Assembly: GCA_003550305.1 (NCBI GenBank)
Contig: QKYT01000007.1
Location: 275,815 to 339,814, forward strand
Reading direction: 5' to 3'
Origin: Glomus cerebriforme
Taxonomy: Eukaryota; Glomeromycota; Glomeromycetes; Glomerales; Glomeraceae
DNA: 64,000 bases
Position numbers and translations under genes: made by a program. Under the pieces are notes generated by a model. It saw only the letters and a program-made list of their open reading frames with translations, did no database searches and had not been told where the DNA came from. Shown one piece after another: positions 62,867-64,000 of this stretch. How positions within the stretch are numbered: the first letter of the stretch is position 1; each line of letters begins with the position of its first letter.

Positions 62867-63671
62867 GAAAGTTTATAAAAAAAAGAAGGGGTTATATTCA
62901 TCCTCTTACTCTTTTATATTACTGCTTTCAAATCATTTAATCACATTGGAATATTGTATTAACTGCTTAATTATCAATAATTGTATAGTCAACTATAATA
63001 ATGACATTTTGGTATATTATAATAAAATATGTGATATTATATAGACTTCTTTGCTTTTTTTTTGTATTTAGCTTTACTATTTTTTTTATAATAAATGATT
63101 AATAAATGATTTTTTGTGTTTAATATATGAATATTGCGTTTTATATTACTGGTAGTTTGACTGAGTAGTGAAAAAGAAACTGCCATCATATGGGTTAGGG
63201 CTTGATAAATTTCCTTTCTTAAAACCCTGCATCTCTATCATTTTTACTTGGCTTGCTGAATTCTTTCTCAATTATTTATATTATATAATAAAGAATACAT
63301 TTTCAATTGATTTTTAAATTTGTAAATATATTATGCACATTTTATATATAATTATATATCATACTTATCAATGAAAAATAATAAAGTTAATTTTGTCATT
63401 AAAAATAAAAGTACTGTATTTGACAATTTTATTTTAATTTTACAACTTATTATATTCATGAGAAGTAATACAATAAAAATTAGTTTTAAAAATTTTTTAT
63501 TTTTTATTTTAATATTTATTATGAGATTAAAATAATAAAAAAATACTTTAAATTTTAATTATCGTGCTCCATATATTTAACATAATTACCAATAAGTTGG
63601 TTATTTTGGTTATTTTAAAATATCAATAAATAAACTATTATTTACTATTTAATGTGTCACACGATAATATC
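62867..63671. other. 3' flank and AT-rich intergenic DNA
   Basis: Downstream of the FAP1-like gene; no gene seen. A frame at 62856-63044 overlaps the gene's end in a different frame and is not credible. Confidence 0.5.
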
Positions 63672-63821
63672 ATTATTGTGCTTGCTTTGATAAATATACA
63701 GATATTGTTTCAATGCTGCAATCTGATTGGACGGATTTAGCTACTGCATGACTAAATCCTATCCAATCATCATTTGCATTTGAACAATATCTGTGTTATT
63801 AATCGCCGCAAGCACAATAAT
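63672..63821. mobile_element. 150-bp foldback (MITE-like hairpin) element
   Basis: The left arm ATTATTGTGCTTGC (63672) and the right end GCAAGCACAATAAT (63808-63821) are exact inverted repeats. The pairing continues inward for about 70 bp: ACAGATATTGTTTCAA against TTGAACAATATCTGT, and TGATTGGACGGATTTA against TAAATCCTATCCAATCA, leaving a small loop near 63742-63753. No coding capacity. Confidence 0.75.
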
Positions 63822-63837
63822 TTATAATTAATAATAC

Positions 63838-64000
63838 CTAGGGGTTAGATAAATAAACGGGGGGGCCAACTTAAGGTTACACAGGCTGATCAATAAACCG
63901 CCAGAACTGTCACGCATAAAATCGGTTACACAAACGAATTTTCATATTAAATTGCGCGAAAATTTTACTTTTTTTTAATTTTTTCGACGCGTATACCTGG
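63838..64000. repeat. Dispersed repeat, CpG-bearing copy (partner at 24290), truncated by window end
   Basis: Homologous to 24290-24456 from its first bases. It keeps about ten CpG sites (for example CGGGGGGG, ACCGCCAG, GCGCGAAA, CGACGCGTA), all missing from the other copy. It is probably the edge of a longer transposon that continues past the window. Confidence 0.8.

Overview
This window reads as nuclear DNA of a fungus with a very A+T-rich genome. Genes have many short introns (about 70-110 nt, GT...AG), intergenic DNA is full of A/T tracts, and decayed DNA transposons are scattered through it. The gene set is eukaryotic and fungal: histidinol-phosphate aminotransferase, TIM54, an Ndt80/PhoG-type transcription factor, Spg1/Tem1 GTPase, Nup82, RPD3. 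The base composition, poly-Asn/Ser-rich proteins and transposon types fit an early-diverging, arbuscular-mycorrhizal-like fungus such as Rhizophagus. That assignment is inference from style, not a database match.

Layout. 1-7.5 kb is gene-dense: the 3' part of a repeat-rich membrane protein, HIS5-type aminotransferase (-), TIM54 (+) and DNA ligase I (-). 7.5-18.6 kb is a gene desert made of decayed repeats, tandem arrays and transposon fragments; one apparently intact three-exon gene (11544-12190) sits inside it. 18.6-21.8 kb is the Ndt80/PhoG-like factor, with a long AT-rich 5' region and an intron carrying a probable assembly duplication. 21.8-27.7 kb is a second repeat region: a possible structured element, a 212-bp TIR element, a broken P-element-like transposon (-) and a Tc1/mariner relic (+) embedded in it. 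27.7-62.9 kb is compact: GILT-like thiol reductase (-), MCM7 (+), a CSN9-like acidic protein (-), SDHAF3 (-), Nup82/88 (+), UBC13 (+), phosphatidylserine decarboxylase (-), QCR2 (+), a USP-fold deubiquitinase (-), RPD3 (+), RRS1 (-), a minimal SLX4 (+), a SAAL1-like protein (-), SPG1/TEM1 (+), mitochondrial bL28m (-), an unknown single-pass membrane protein (+) and an NFX1/FAP1-type zinc-finger protein (+). 62.9-64 kb ends in a foldback element and the edge of a dispersed repeat that also occurs at 24.3 kb.

Themes. Several genes serve DNA replication and repair (DNA ligase I, MCM7, UBC13, SLX4). Three of them carry ACGCGT (MCB-type) sites in intron 1 or the proximal promoter, suggesting shared G1/S control. 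Another group is mitochondrial (TIM54, SDHAF3, PSD1, QCR2, bL28m). These are housekeeping genes in ordinary eukaryotic arrangement, not operons.

No CRISPR array, defence island or clearly new multi-gene system was found. The most useful observations are the unannotated three-exon gene in the desert; the dispersed repeat whose 24-kb copy has lost every CpG seen in the 64-kb copy; the perfect 221-bp duplication around an N; the PCNA-binding motif of DNA ligase I that exists only after splicing; and the very short SLX4. Exon borders were read by eye from splice signals and reading frame; those not stated exactly should be taken as approximate.
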